A stretch of DNA of 64,000 nt from Flavobacterium galactosidilyticum (lineage in GTDB: Bacteria > Bacteroidota > Bacteroidia > Flavobacteriales > Flavobacteriaceae), in contig NZ_CP087135.1 of assembly GCF_020911945.1 (NCBI RefSeq), forward strand, positions 1,736,001 to 1,800,000, read 5' to 3'. The translations under genes were made by a program, and so were the position numbers. Shown here piece by piece: positions 9,788 through 19,308 of this stretch. Positions within the stretch are counted from its first letter, which is position 1; each line of letters starts with the position of its first letter. Below the pieces are notes generated by a model, which did not search any database, was not told the DNA's origin, and saw nothing but the letters and a program-made list of their open reading frames with translations.

Positions 9788-10852
9788 ATGAGTGAACCTT
9801 TAATGCTTTTCAAAAAGCCATCGTATCCTATAAATGATTCCCTTTTAAAGTATTTAGAGCGCTTTGATAGGATTTCAAAAGTTTCTATTTTTTATGATGA
9901 TTTATTGCGTTTTTCGGGATCGATAACGGTTTATGATAAAAACGATGAAGATACCTTGTGGATCAGAGTGTATTATACTGAATATGAAAGAGAGGAAATT
10001 GATTTGAATCTAAAAAAAATCTACTCACTTCTACACTCTGATGGTAATCTTGGAATCATAAAATTCCTTAATGTCGATTCTATAGATTATTGCACTTTTG
10101 GTAATTCAAAACCCTTTCGTGTGAAAGTAAGAAATATTCTCAATGATAATTACACTCATTTTTATATAAAAAAGGCAGATGCTTCACGGATTTATGGTTT
10201 AGAACTAGAGCATATTCTTTCGCCTGATAAAATCAACTTTTTAGTATATCAAGACACGTTGATTGAGGAGCATATTATGGGCATTGCGGGAGATGTATTC
10301 ATTAAAACTTTGTTAGCAAAATGTACTGAAACTGAAAAATCGCAAATTGCAAAAGAGTTTGTAAAGTTTAATGAGCGCTGTATGATTCGCTTATTGGGAG
10401 ATATGCGGGCCTATAACTATGTAATTATTCCAATCCATGATTTTGATCAAGTAGTTTATAGGATACGGGCAATAGATTTTGATCAACAATGTTACGAGGG
10501 CAATTTCAAAGTATATCGTCCGCAGTTTTTTAAGGAGAATTATCCAATGGTTAAATTGGTAAAAGAGAAACTTCAAGATAGTTCTATTGAGCAATATAAA
10601 GATGAGGAGCGCTCTGTACTGGCTAAAAGAATTATTTCTGCTGAAGATCGTATCAAAACATTGTTAGAAATTATGGGGAAAGATGTTCTTGCACCTGAGT
10701 CACATTTGCAACAATTACAAATGGAACTATACCGTTACACTAATGATCTTAATTTTAAAAAAGCAAAATCTATGGGAGAGATTATGAATGCTGCTTTTGA
10801 ATTTATTGTTCGAAACTTTAAAAATAGTAATCTGTTTAAAATGAAGCTGTAA
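9788..10852 (+). CDS. Unknown cytoplasmic protein with possible kinase-like catalytic motifs
   Basis: 354 residues, no signal peptide or membrane helix. I do not recognise a named family. Residues 200-235 read LLGDMRAYNY then RAIDFDQQ. The spacing G-D-x4-N-x19-D-F-D resembles the catalytic loop (GDxxxxN) and metal-binding (DFD/DxD) motifs of aminoglycoside-phosphotransferase or protein-kinase-like folds. Upstream, HFYIKKAD (about 124-131) could be the nucleotide-binding lysine strand and LIEEHIMGIAGD (158-169) a hinge. This assignment is inference from motif pattern only. The final 100 residues are helical and charged. Its neighbour across the next gene also carries a kinase-like segment, which may or may not be coincidence. 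Confidence 0.6.
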   Translation: MSEPLMLFKKPSYPINDSLLKYLERFDRISKVSIFYDDLLRFSGSITVYDKNDEDTLWIRVYYTEYEREEIDLNLKKIYSLLHSDGNLGIIKFLNVDSIDYCTFGNSKPFRVKVRNILNDNYTHFYIKKADASRIYGLELEHILSPDKINFLVYQDTLIEEHIMGIAGDVFIKTLLAKCTETEKSQIAKEFVKFNERCMIRLLGDMRAYNYVIIPIHDFDQVVYRIRAIDFDQQCYEGNFKVYRPQFFKENYPMVKLVKEKLQDSSIEQYKDEERSVLAKRIISAEDRIKTLLEIMGKDVLAPESHLQQLQMELYRYTNDLNFKKAKSMGEIMNAAFEFIVRNFKNSNLFKMKL

Positions 10853-10993
10853 GATTTACGCCCTCTTTATTGGAGTATTCCCGCAATGAATTTTTTCTTT
10901 ATTAGAAATGAAAATAGTTCTATTTTATAGAATTATGCAGAATAGAATAAGTGGTAACAACTTTTAGCTTAATGGTGATTTAAATAATTAAAT

Positions 10994-11869
10994 ATGAAAA
11001 AATATCTATTAGTGGTAGGCTTATTTATTGCCTTGGCTTGTCAACAAGGATTAAATTCTTTGCCAACACTATTTTCTCTATCTAAAAAACTTAAAGAAGT
11101 TTCGGGAATAATATATGTTCCTACTACTAAATTGCTTTGGACTTTAGAAGATCATGGCAACGCTAATGCTATTTATGGTATCGATTCTAATGGTAAAATT
11201 GACAGGACTATTACTGTCGATAATGCTGAGAATATTGATTGGGAAGATATTACAAAAGACAAGCTAGGCAATTTGTATATTGGTGATTTTGGTAATAATG
11301 AAAACAGAAGGAAGGATTTATGCATTTATAAAATAGATAAAAAGAATTTACATTCTGATGTGGTAAATCCAGCTTATAAAATTTCATTTGCCTATCCAGA
11401 ACAAAATAATTTTCCTCCAAAAAAAACAGAAATGTTTTATGATGTAGAAGGTTTTTTTGAGTTTAAAAATAATTTCTATCTCTTTACAAAAAACAGAAGT
11501 AAAGGGTTTGATGGAACTTCTTTTTTATATAAAATACCTAATACTCCAGGATTTCACCAAGCTGTTTTAATGGGTAAGTTCAAAACCTGTGAGCAGTACA
11601 ATCATTGCGCAATTACAAGTGCTGCAATAAGCCCTGATGATACTAAAGTAGTTGTTTTAACGCATGACAAACTCTTTTTATTTGAAAACTTTCAAAATGA
11701 TAATTTCCTTAATGGAACAAAAACAATACTTGAATTAAATCATTTTTCTCAAAAAGAGGCAGTTTGCTTTATTGACAACGATTGCTTATATATTGCTGAT
11801 GAACGAACTAAAAAAGTAGGAGGTAACGTTTACAGTGTTAGTCTTAAAAAGCTAAAATCCAAATCCTAA
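10994..11869 (+). CDS. Lipoprotein with beta-propeller-like fold
   Basis: 291 residues with a lipoprotein signal (LLVVGLFIALAC, Cys16 followed by QQ), so it is predicted to be lipidated in the cell envelope. The body has repeated beta motifs such as LWTLEDHGNANAIYGID, ENIDWEDIT, LGNLYIGDFGNNENRRKDL and CLYIADERT, similar to SdiA-regulated / NHL-like six-bladed propeller proteins. The conserved acidic residues (DWED, GDFGNN) look like a metal- or ligand-binding rim. Substrate unknown. Its last 18 nt overlap the 3' end of the convergent metallophosphoesterase gene. Confidence 0.75.
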   Translation: MKKYLLVVGLFIALACQQGLNSLPTLFSLSKKLKEVSGIIYVPTTKLLWTLEDHGNANAIYGIDSNGKIDRTITVDNAENIDWEDITKDKLGNLYIGDFGNNENRRKDLCIYKIDKKNLHSDVVNPAYKISFAYPEQNNFPPKKTEMFYDVEGFFEFKNNFYLFTKNRSKGFDGTSFLYKIPNTPGFHQAVLMGKFKTCEQYNHCAITSAAISPDDTKVVVLTHDKLFLFENFQNDNFLNGTKTILELNHFSQKEAVCFIDNDCLYIADERTKKVGGNVYSVSLKKLKSKS

Positions 11870-14800
11870 ACCAAACGCAATACGAGCGTGCTCGTCGCCA
11901 ATACTTTTAAAATAAGTAACCCTTCCCGTTAGTGTATTAAGTGCGTTAATCCATAATCCGCCACCATAAGATTGGTGCCATTTTTCTGAGTTTTCTCCTT
12001 TTTGCCAAACTCTTCCATAATCAAAACCACCTAAAATTCCGAAAGACATCGGTATAACATTTCTTTTGATTTTACCCAAATCCCAACGGATGTCACTACT
12101 TTGATAAAAAGATTTGTTTCCTAAAAAACGTTCGTTTCTAAAACCTCTTAGATCATAATCACCTCCTAAAGTTGCGCCTTGGTAAAAATCAAAATTGTTA
12201 TTCAATAGCGTTTTTGCTTTAAGAATGGTAGCAATAACTAGCTTGCCATTGGCATCAATTTTATGATTGAAATTAAGTTTACTTTCTATTGTTGGGAAAT
12301 TTCTTTTAGTATCATCCAAATTCATTTTCCAACTTCCAGCTATAGAAAACCCCATTCCCATAGAAGGAAAGGCGGGAAAATCATAATTCTCATAGCTGTA
12401 TTTTAAGGTGGCTCCTGCAAATTTTTGATTTTCAAAAACTTCAGGGTTTATCATTGGGTCGATCTCTAAAAACCGATTTCTAGTTTCTTCAACGGTAATT
12501 CGCTCAAAACTAGTTTGAAAGAAGATGGTGCTACCATATCTCCCTACTTTTTTTACAGATGGTAAAACTTTTAGCATTTTGATACGAGCTCGGTTATAAT
12601 TTTTACCTAAAATAGCATCATCATTTATAGTCTCATTTCCATAACCAAAATAATTGATTGTAAAATTTGGACTTGTATATTGGCTTTCAAAATCTAAATC
12701 CCATTTGCCAAATAATTTTGGAAAAGAAGCATTGTAAAAAAGCTCAAAACCTGATGTGGCAAAATAATAATTGGTTTTTAAACTATGTTTTTGTGTGTAT
12801 GGATTTTGTTGAAAATCATTGACTTTGTAGCCGGTAATTAGACCTAATTTTAAACCGTCATCGGGATTGTAACCGATATTGGGAAGTAATGAAAAGAAAT
12901 TATATTTCGGTTTTTTATAATCATAGAAGCTAGTTTCATAATCATCTGATAATAATGATTTTGTTTTAGAATCTAATGAATAGGTATTTTCTTTTGATTT
13001 GAAATCGTGAATTTTTATTTTTCTCCCATTTTCAACTACATACGAATCTAGGTCTTGACCTCCAATTAATCGGATTTTAATTCCTGATTTGGATTTTCCT
13101 CTTACTTCAAAAATATCGTCATCATCTAAACCATAAATCCATATTTTTTTTGTTTTTTTATCAGTGAAATTTCTTTTGTATTGTAATTCTTCTTTATTAT
13201 CTTTTATTCGAAAAACTTGAATTTCAAGCTTGTTTTTTTCTGTGTTCTGAATTACGAATTTTTCTTTTTTATCAGTTCCAACAATCAAAACGGTATGTTG
13301 TAAAACGTTATAATATTCTGAAGCAGCATGCTCTAAATTCTTTCTACGCAGTTTTAATTTGCGCTTGATATCATTTGTTGTTTCGTCTTTTATTGCTAGT
13401 GGTAAATTATGGAATGCGCTATCGATAGCTTCATCTGTGAGGTTTTCTTCAATGTACTTTGCTTGCTTAATCCATTCGCTTTCATCTGTCGTTTTTAGTA
13501 CCGCAAGGTCTAATGGATATGGTTCGCGATTCATTATTTTGACATTTTTTATATGCTCTCTAAAAGATTGCATGTGGCGCAACGGTACACTTTTCATTAA
13601 AAGCGAAAGTAAAGCACCATCATATTTTGTAAAGGCCTGATCACGATCACGCGGAATAGGCTTGTAAATTATTTTTTGACCCACATGATATTCTCCCCAA
13701 CGCCATTGGTCTTCATGTCTGTCCCAATCACCAATTAGAATATCAAATAATCTGGCTTTTATGTATTCACCTTCGTCTATTGTATATTTTTCATCTTTTA
13801 AAAGATTTTTTAGCACATCTTCCGTACTAATAATTGCACTTGGGCTACCAAAACTTTTAACTGCTATTTGACTAGTGGTTGGACGCTCTTCAACCATATA
13901 TAGTTCATCTCCAAAATCAGTATTAAAAGATGCTAATGCGCGTTGTTTCGGGATGTAATACAAGTAAGGATTAGTATGGCTAACACCAATTTTTTCGGCT
14001 AAATTTCCAACAATAAAAGGGGTGTAAGGATGAGCAGTGGTATAAAAATCCGACAGTAAGCTTTCAGCATAAGTGTCGTTAAATTCATCTTGAATAAACT
14101 GATTCTTAAAGGCTACTGATTGAAGAAATCTTCCAGTACTTTTCTTTAAAGCACGCATCACATATTCTTTATTGTTTTTATCAAGGAGTTGTAAGGAATT
14201 AGACTGATGTCCGCCTCCAGAACGTTTTGGTGTTAAACCTCCAAAAAGAGTATCAATAGTGGCGGTAGGAACTTCTATTGGAAGACTATAATAGTTACGA
14301 TAATGATTTCCGAAGAGGAATTTATGAAATTGTGATTTTTTAGTCTGTTTTTCAGTATAAATACTTGCGATAGTAGTCTTAGGAAATGTCTTAGGAAATT
14401 CTGTTGTATTGTAATCATTTTTTTGATTTAAGACAGTTTGTTCAAAAAGTAATTTTTCAGATTCATTTTCCTGACCAAAAAAAGAAACTTTTGCCGCTCC
14501 ATTTTTATATAAAATTAATGTTGCGTATCCATTTTTACCATAGGAGAAATCATTTGGAAAAATGGCTCGGGCAGCTTCAGATTTTGATCCAGATCCACTA
14601 ATAATTTGTTTAATGTTATCTTTTTCTATGTATTGTAAATTGTGATCATGACCTGATACCACAATAACATTGTCCTGATTTTGTAATAATGTTTTTACTC
14701 TTTGTACAAATTGAGTATAATATTTGTTTTGAATGTCTTGTGGACTTACTCCTGAAGTTTTTCGAATAAAATTGATAACTGAACCTAAAACTGGAAGTGG

Positions 14801-15589
14801 GATTTTTTGTTCTAATGGGAAAATTTGTTTTTCTAATGAAAATTGTCCTCCATGTGTTCCGTTGCTCATCAGTGGATGATGCAATGCTAAGACAACTGTT
14901 TTATCTTTATTTTTTATTAAAATATCTTCTAATTCCTCAAAAAAAGCTTCGCGAGTTTTAATGGTACAATTATCATTTATAGTTGGAATTTTATCCCAAT
15001 CTTCTAAATACCATTGACTATCAACAGTCACTAGGATAAGATTTTTATTTATTTCAACATCATCAATACCGCAACTTTTTCTAGGAAGAAATGATTTTTT
15101 ATTGTTGAGATATTCCGTAACAAATTTAGCTTGACGCTCTAAACCTTTGATTCCGCTATACCAGTCGTGATTCCCGGGAATAAAAATAGTTTGTCCTTTG
15201 AAGTTTTTTGATAGCTTCAATTGGTTTGTCAGTTTGCTTTCAGCTATAAATCGCTCATTTGGATTGTCAGTATTTGGTAGTCCTTTTGGATAAATATTAT
15301 CACCAAGGAATAAAAGAGTCGAGTTTTTATCTGCTTCTTTTAAGCGATTTTGCAATTCACCCAGTTTTCTTTCTGCCGTTTCATCATTAAAATTTCCCGC
15401 ATCTCCCAGTAAATAAAAAGTATGTGAAATTTTAGCTGTATCAGAAATACGTTCTGTAATCGGTTTCGCCGCATTTTTCCCATATTGTGGATGACGTGTT
15501 GAGCAAGATTGAAAAATGAGTACCGTTAAAAAAAGTATAAACGTTACTTTATTGAAGCGAATAAAATAGTTATCCAAAAATAATTTCAT
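11852..15589 (-). CDS. Lipoprotein metallophosphoesterase fused to a kinase-like segment and an outer-membrane beta-barrel
   Basis: 1245 residues starting with a lipoprotein signal (LTVLIFQSC, Cys29). Residues 55-370 are a calcineurin-like metallophosphoesterase with all five blocks: GDAG (62-65), GDN (96-98), GNHD (139-142), HH (237-238) and GHDH (313-316). Residues 445-700 are not explained by that domain and carry SGGGHQSNS, VMRALKK (477-483), then IGDWDRHEDQW (619-629) and PRDRDQAF (646-653), a pattern like HipA/FAM20-type kinase folds. The last 370 residues alternate polar and aromatic strands and end in phenylalanine (FGLGFGF), as expected of a BamA/ShlB-like barrel. The protein is therefore likely anchored in the outer membrane with a phosphate-handling region outside the barrel. 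The metallophosphoesterase and barrel calls are strong; the middle call is inference. Confidence 0.88.
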   Translation of the reverse strand: MKLFLDNYFIRFNKVTFILFLTVLIFQSCSTRHPQYGKNAAKPITERISDTAKISHTFYLLGDAGNFNDETAERKLGELQNRLKEADKNSTLLFLGDNIYPKGLPNTDNPNERFIAESKLTNQLKLSKNFKGQTIFIPGNHDWYSGIKGLERQAKFVTEYLNNKKSFLPRKSCGIDDVEINKNLILVTVDSQWYLEDWDKIPTINDNCTIKTREAFFEELEDILIKNKDKTVVLALHHPLMSNGTHGGQFSLEKQIFPLEQKIPLPVLGSVINFIRKTSGVSPQDIQNKYYTQFVQRVKTLLQNQDNVIVVSGHDHNLQYIEKDNIKQIISGSGSKSEAARAIFPNDFSYGKNGYATLILYKNGAAKVSFFGQENESEKLLFEQTVLNQKNDYNTTEFPKTFPKTTIASIYTEKQTKKSQFHKFLFGNHYRNYYSLPIEVPTATIDTLFGGLTPKRSGGGHQSNSLQLLDKNNKEYVMRALKKSTGRFLQSVAFKNQFIQDEFNDTYAESLLSDFYTTAHPYTPFIVGNLAEKIGVSHTNPYLYYIPKQRALASFNTDFGDELYMVEERPTTSQIAVKSFGSPSAIISTEDVLKNLLKDEKYTIDEGEYIKARLFDILIGDWDRHEDQWRWGEYHVGQKIIYKPIPRDRDQAFTKYDGALLSLLMKSVPLRHMQSFREHIKNVKIMNREPYPLDLAVLKTTDESEWIKQAKYIEENLTDEAIDSAFHNLPLAIKDETTNDIKRKLKLRRKNLEHAASEYYNVLQHTVLIVGTDKKEKFVIQNTEKNKLEIQVFRIKDNKEELQYKRNFTDKKTKKIWIYGLDDDDIFEVRGKSKSGIKIRLIGGQDLDSYVVENGRKIKIHDFKSKENTYSLDSKTKSLLSDDYETSFYDYKKPKYNFFSLLPNIGYNPDDGLKLGLITGYKVNDFQQNPYTQKHSLKTNYYFATSGFELFYNASFPKLFGKWDLDFESQYTSPNFTINYFGYGNETINDDAILGKNYNRARIKMLKVLPSVKKVGRYGSTIFFQTSFERITVEETRNRFLEIDPMINPEVFENQKFAGATLKYSYENYDFPAFPSMGMGFSIAGSWKMNLDDTKRNFPTIESKLNFNHKIDANGKLVIATILKAKTLLNNNFDFYQGATLGGDYDLRGFRNERFLGNKSFYQSSDIRWDLGKIKRNVIPMSFGILGGFDYGRVWQKGENSEKWHQSYGGGLWINALNTLTGRVTYFKSIGDEHARIAFGLGFGF

Positions 15590-15614
15590 AATTTAGTAGT
15601 ATAAAAACCAGTCC

Positions 15615-16787
15615 ATGAATTTGACACAACAGGCCGAAAATTTTATTCATAAATTATTCAAAGATAAACTTTCTCCCTCATATACTTATCATAATTTGAG
15701 GCATACCATTGATGTAGTTACTGCAGTTGCTATTCTTTCTGAAATTGAGGAAATTAATCCTGAAGACAAGGAGATTTTAATGGTTGCAGCTTGGTTTCAT
15801 GATGCAGGCTATATTAACGGTTGCGATAATCATGAAGAATGTAGCGTTGTAATTGTCACTGATTTTTTGAAAAATAACGAGAAATCTTCTGATTATATAG
15901 CGAAAGTATCTGGTCTAATTCGATCGACCACTTTAGGTTTTGTTCCCACAACTCTTCTTGAAAAAATCATTAAAGATGCTGATTTTTACCATCTCACTAG
16001 CGATAAATATACATCTACTTGTAATGCTTTACGTTTAGAATTACAGGCTAACCATCAAAAAACTTTCTCCGATTCCGAATGGAATCTTGAAAATATTAAT
16101 TTTTTGAGCAATGAGCATCAATATTATACGGACTATGCTTTAAAAACTTGGCAACCACTAAAAGAAAACACAATTAAGCTCCTTCAAATAAAATTAAATA
16201 ATATGGAATTGAACAATACTAAAGAGTCCAAAAAAAAGAATAAAGAAGAAAAACCAGTTCGAGCCATTGATACTTTATTTAGGATTACACTCAACAATCA
16301 TACTAGTTTGAGCGGTATTGCAGATAGTAAAGCTAATATTCTGCTTTCTGTCAATGCAATTATTATTTCTATTGCACTTTCAACTTTAATTCCTAAATTG
16401 GATAATCCTAGCAACGCGCATTTGATGATTCCAACTTTTATCATGTTAATGTCTAGCGTAGTTACCATAATTTTTGCCATACTTTCTACACGTCCAAAAG
16501 TGACTAAAGGAGTATTTACGCGACAAGATATTGAAAACCAAAAAGTAAATTTATTGTTCTTTGGTAATTTTTATAAAATGCCTTTAGAAGAGTATCAATG
16601 GGCAATGAATGAAATGATGAAAGACAAGGATTATCTTTATAATTCTATGATTAAGGATTTGTATTTTCTAGGAGTAGTGCTCGAGAAAAAATATCGGTTA
16701 TTGAGAATTGCCTATAATTTTTTTATGGTAGGTATTGTCCTGTCTGTTATTTCTTTTGTAGTTGCTTTCAAAATGATTGGTAATTAA
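15615..16787 (+). CDS. HD phosphohydrolase domain fused to Pycsar-type (PycTM) membrane effector
   Basis: 390 residues. The N-terminal half is an HD-superfamily hydrolase: His30 (YHNLRH), His62-Asp63 (WFHDAGY), His73 and Asp123 (KDADFYHL). A lysine-rich linker (about 205-215) leads to a C-terminal membrane module that begins RITLNNHTSLSGIADSKANILLSVNA, read here as RITLNNHTSLSGIADSKAN plus the first helix. Two more hydrophobic helices follow (IPTFIMLMSSVVTIIFAIL and the C-terminal one). That module is the PycTM (former DUF5706) domain, known as the membrane effector of cyclic-pyrimidine antiphage systems. No nucleotide cyclase gene is nearby, so an antiphage role is not shown. The gene is divergent from the metallophosphoesterase gene with only 25 bp between starts. 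Confidence 0.87.
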   Translation: MNLTQQAENFIHKLFKDKLSPSYTYHNLRHTIDVVTAVAILSEIEEINPEDKEILMVAAWFHDAGYINGCDNHEECSVVIVTDFLKNNEKSSDYIAKVSGLIRSTTLGFVPTTLLEKIIKDADFYHLTSDKYTSTCNALRLELQANHQKTFSDSEWNLENINFLSNEHQYYTDYALKTWQPLKENTIKLLQIKLNNMELNNTKESKKKNKEEKPVRAIDTLFRITLNNHTSLSGIADSKANILLSVNAIIISIALSTLIPKLDNPSNAHLMIPTFIMLMSSVVTIIFAILSTRPKVTKGVFTRQDIENQKVNLLFFGNFYKMPLEEYQWAMNEMMKDKDYLYNSMIKDLYFLGVVLEKKYRLLRIAYNFFMVGIVLSVISFVVAFKMIGN

Positions 16788-19153
16788 TTCAATTCATTTA
16801 ATAATTCTTGGTACGAATATTTTTGTAAAATTTGTCCTTTGTTTTCATTGTTAATTTTTACTCGAATCGCTTTAAGGCCTGATACGCCTTGTAATTCCTC
16901 TACTTCAAATTGTTCAATTGTAGGTTCTAATATGTTTTTATATTGTAAAAAATTGATGTATTTCAAATATTCAGTTTCTTCATTCGTATGTGAATAGACG
17001 ATTGTTATTTTTTCTTTTTCGGTTATTCTGTCTTTAGTTCCTTTTATGTTGGCTTTATCAATACGTTTTTTTACCACTTCATATCGTGCGTTATACGTTC
17101 CGTCAACATCAAAACGCTTTTCATCCATTCTAAAACGGATTGAAATAGGGGAACTAAAAACTAAAATTAAGGAAGTAACATCCAATTGATACGGTAATGA
17201 AGATTTCATCTGATGATGCTCCATTTCCATTTCACATAATGTTTGCAATTGCCAAAGTCTTAAGTTGTGCAGGTACATTAGGTCAAAAGGTTTTGAAGGT
17301 GCAATAGAAGAACCAATGTACAGATTATGTTCTATGCCATCGGTTTTGAAGCGTTCGTAATAATGAGGGAAAATATTTTGGGCCTCTAGTTGTTTCTGAT
17401 CAAGAAGCGAAGCTAATTTTTTATTAATTATAGACAAGGCATCATCAAATTTCTTTCGAGAATGATAAAACATTCCTGATTTTTCATCTAAACTTTCTAA
17501 ATAATTTGCTGCCAAAGTATTTACAACTGCACCACTTTTAGTGTTTTTTAGAACCGGATGAATTTCATTTTCAATATAAAGTTGAATCTGCTGTTCTGTA
17601 TCGGCTTTTAAAGGCAATTCTAGTTGATTTAAAAGCGATTGTAATTCAAATTTTCTTTGTTCTAATACGACTAAATTGCTTTTTGCTTTTTGATTCTCAA
17701 ATAGGTCAATAAGCGTCTTTAATTGATTTTTTAAATCTTCTTTTACGGTCTGGTTTCTGTGTTCTGATGAGCCTTTGATGTCAATCTGGCCATACAAAGG
17801 ATATACCTCTTTGAAAACAATTTCTTTGAAAATATAATCTTTATTTCGCTGGCTCGTTTCAAAATAATTTAAAGCTTCTCGAGTAAATTTCCAATAAACA
17901 CTTGGATGAATAGCCGTATATTCTCTTTGAATAATTGCTTCTATTTGATTTTGCTTGTCTTTATTATGACGTTCAAGTGTGTCAATTAAGTAAGGTAGGA
18001 TTAAATTTAATTTTCTAGAATTAAGACTGTTAAGTTCTCTTTTTTTGGACGAAACTAATTCGATGATTCCTAAAATAATATCATTTTTTACAATAGGAGC
18101 AAATATACAACTGTGAATATTTTGTTTTAATAAATGCTGTGCTAGTTTTTCATTTCCAGGAACTAATGCAAATTTTTCAACATTTGAAATCGATAAAGAT
18201 GTTTTAGTTTCTAATAATTTTTCAAAAGAACAACCTAAAAAATCATTTTTGCAATCTAATTCTACCTCAGTCGAAAGTATGAAACTTCCACTATTGTTAT
18301 CTTTAAAGCCAGGCTTTGTAAATTTATTCTCTTCGTGATCGTATATAAGTAATCCTATTCGTAAATTAGAATTTTTAAAAATAGAGCGAAAGATGGATTC
18401 AAAATTATCTTGAAGTGTGATTTGTTCTTTTTCTGATTTTAATAAATTGCTTTTTAACTTAGAAATTGAATTTTCAACTGTAGCATCAAACAGAATAGCA
18501 ATACCAAAGCCTTTTAATATCCAGCTATTTATTGGGAATTTAGATTTCCACAATTCAATATCGTCGAAATTATCCATCAATAAATCAATGTCATCTGGCG
18601 TCAATTCTGGCGCTAGATCTGTTGGTGTAATTTCAAGAAAATCGGCATTATACAAAATCCGATATTGATTCATAACTCCATTTTTGTTTGGAATATCATA
18701 AAATAAGGGATTGTTATAATCAATATTCTGACCGTAAAATTGATTCAATATTAGCGTACAGCTCATGATGTAAAAATGATGGTCATCAAGATTTCGAATC
18801 GACATATCAAATGATATTCCGGCTTCTTCTACTATTTTCTTAAATCGTTTAGTATAATTAAAGGTAAAGTTCTGGAAAGGAATGGTTACTGCTTTGATTT
18901 CATTATTGGTTAAAGCCGTTGGAAATAAATCAGCAAGTAGATTCCTTATCAAAGATTCATTTTCGGATATCACTTTTAAATCTTCGATACCGGTTCTGAA
19001 CTCAGGGAAAGGTTCAATTTCCTTGAGCAATGCTTTGGCATAATTAGCGCGATAATCTACATTAGTAAACGAAATTTCTTCCAAAGCTTCAATAAGCTTA
19101 TGAAATGAAATCATGGTTTTGAACGGGCTTTCGGAGAAAAATTGATGTGGCAT
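16784..19153 (-). CDS. GAF domain-containing protein of unknown function
   Basis: 789 residues, soluble, no signal peptide. A GAF-like sensor module is visible at about 265-400 (RIGLLIYDHEE, SCIFAPIVKNDIILGIIELVSSKKRELNSLN split across two strands). A conserved block YPLYGQIDIKGSSEHRN at about 480 and long helices around 490-620 follow; the C-terminus has a beta-rich part. No kinase, cyclase or DNA-binding motif is seen, so an output domain cannot be named. Its stop codon overlaps the stop of the convergent HD-PycTM gene by 4 nt. An internal Met14 (MISFHKL) is a possible later start; the earlier ATG is kept. Confidence 0.75.
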   Translation of the reverse strand: MPHQFFSESPFKTMISFHKLIEALEEISFTNVDYRANYAKALLKEIEPFPEFRTGIEDLKVISENESLIRNLLADLFPTALTNNEIKAVTIPFQNFTFNYTKRFKKIVEEAGISFDMSIRNLDDHHFYIMSCTLILNQFYGQNIDYNNPLFYDIPNKNGVMNQYRILYNADFLEITPTDLAPELTPDDIDLLMDNFDDIELWKSKFPINSWILKGFGIAILFDATVENSISKLKSNLLKSEKEQITLQDNFESIFRSIFKNSNLRIGLLIYDHEENKFTKPGFKDNNSGSFILSTEVELDCKNDFLGCSFEKLLETKTSLSISNVEKFALVPGNEKLAQHLLKQNIHSCIFAPIVKNDIILGIIELVSSKKRELNSLNSRKLNLILPYLIDTLERHNKDKQNQIEAIIQREYTAIHPSVYWKFTREALNYFETSQRNKDYIFKEIVFKEVYPLYGQIDIKGSSEHRNQTVKEDLKNQLKTLIDLFENQKAKSNLVVLEQRKFELQSLLNQLELPLKADTEQQIQLYIENEIHPVLKNTKSGAVVNTLAANYLESLDEKSGMFYHSRKKFDDALSIINKKLASLLDQKQLEAQNIFPHYYERFKTDGIEHNLYIGSSIAPSKPFDLMYLHNLRLWQLQTLCEMEMEHHQMKSSLPYQLDVTSLILVFSSPISIRFRMDEKRFDVDGTYNARYEVVKKRIDKANIKGTKDRITEKEKITIVYSHTNEETEYLKYINFLQYKNILEPTIEQFEVEELQGVSGLKAIRVKINNENKGQILQKYSYQELLNELN

Positions 19154-19236
19154 TTTCTTTGCTTTTAGAGGTGTAAATTTACAAATAATACTAAATGAAT
19201 TGCTGTTTTGTTAGGGTTGTTCTTTGTTACAGAAAA

Positions 19237-19271
19237 TAAAAAATCCCCAAATACTGCTGTAAATGGGGATT
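19237..19271 (-). terminator. Rho-independent terminator after the nucleoid-associated protein gene
   Basis: On the minus strand AATCCCC (19271-19265) pairs with GGGGATT (19248-19242) across a 16-nt loop and is followed by TTTTTATTTT. It lies 38 bp beyond the stop of the gene at 19309-20367. Confidence 0.75.
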
Positions 19272-19308
19272 AAATCTATTTTTAAGCGTTGATTATAAAC
19301 TTTTCAGA

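Noticed and set aside
11852..11869. The 18-nt overlap of convergent genes as a sign of a mis-called stop
   Set aside because: Both C-termini are consistent with their folds (barrel ending in Phe, propeller strand), so the overlap is real and simply compact.
15615..19153. A complete Pycsar antiphage operon
   Set aside because: Only the effector-like domain is present; no pyrimidine cyclase gene is found in the window, and the GAF protein shows no cyclase motif.
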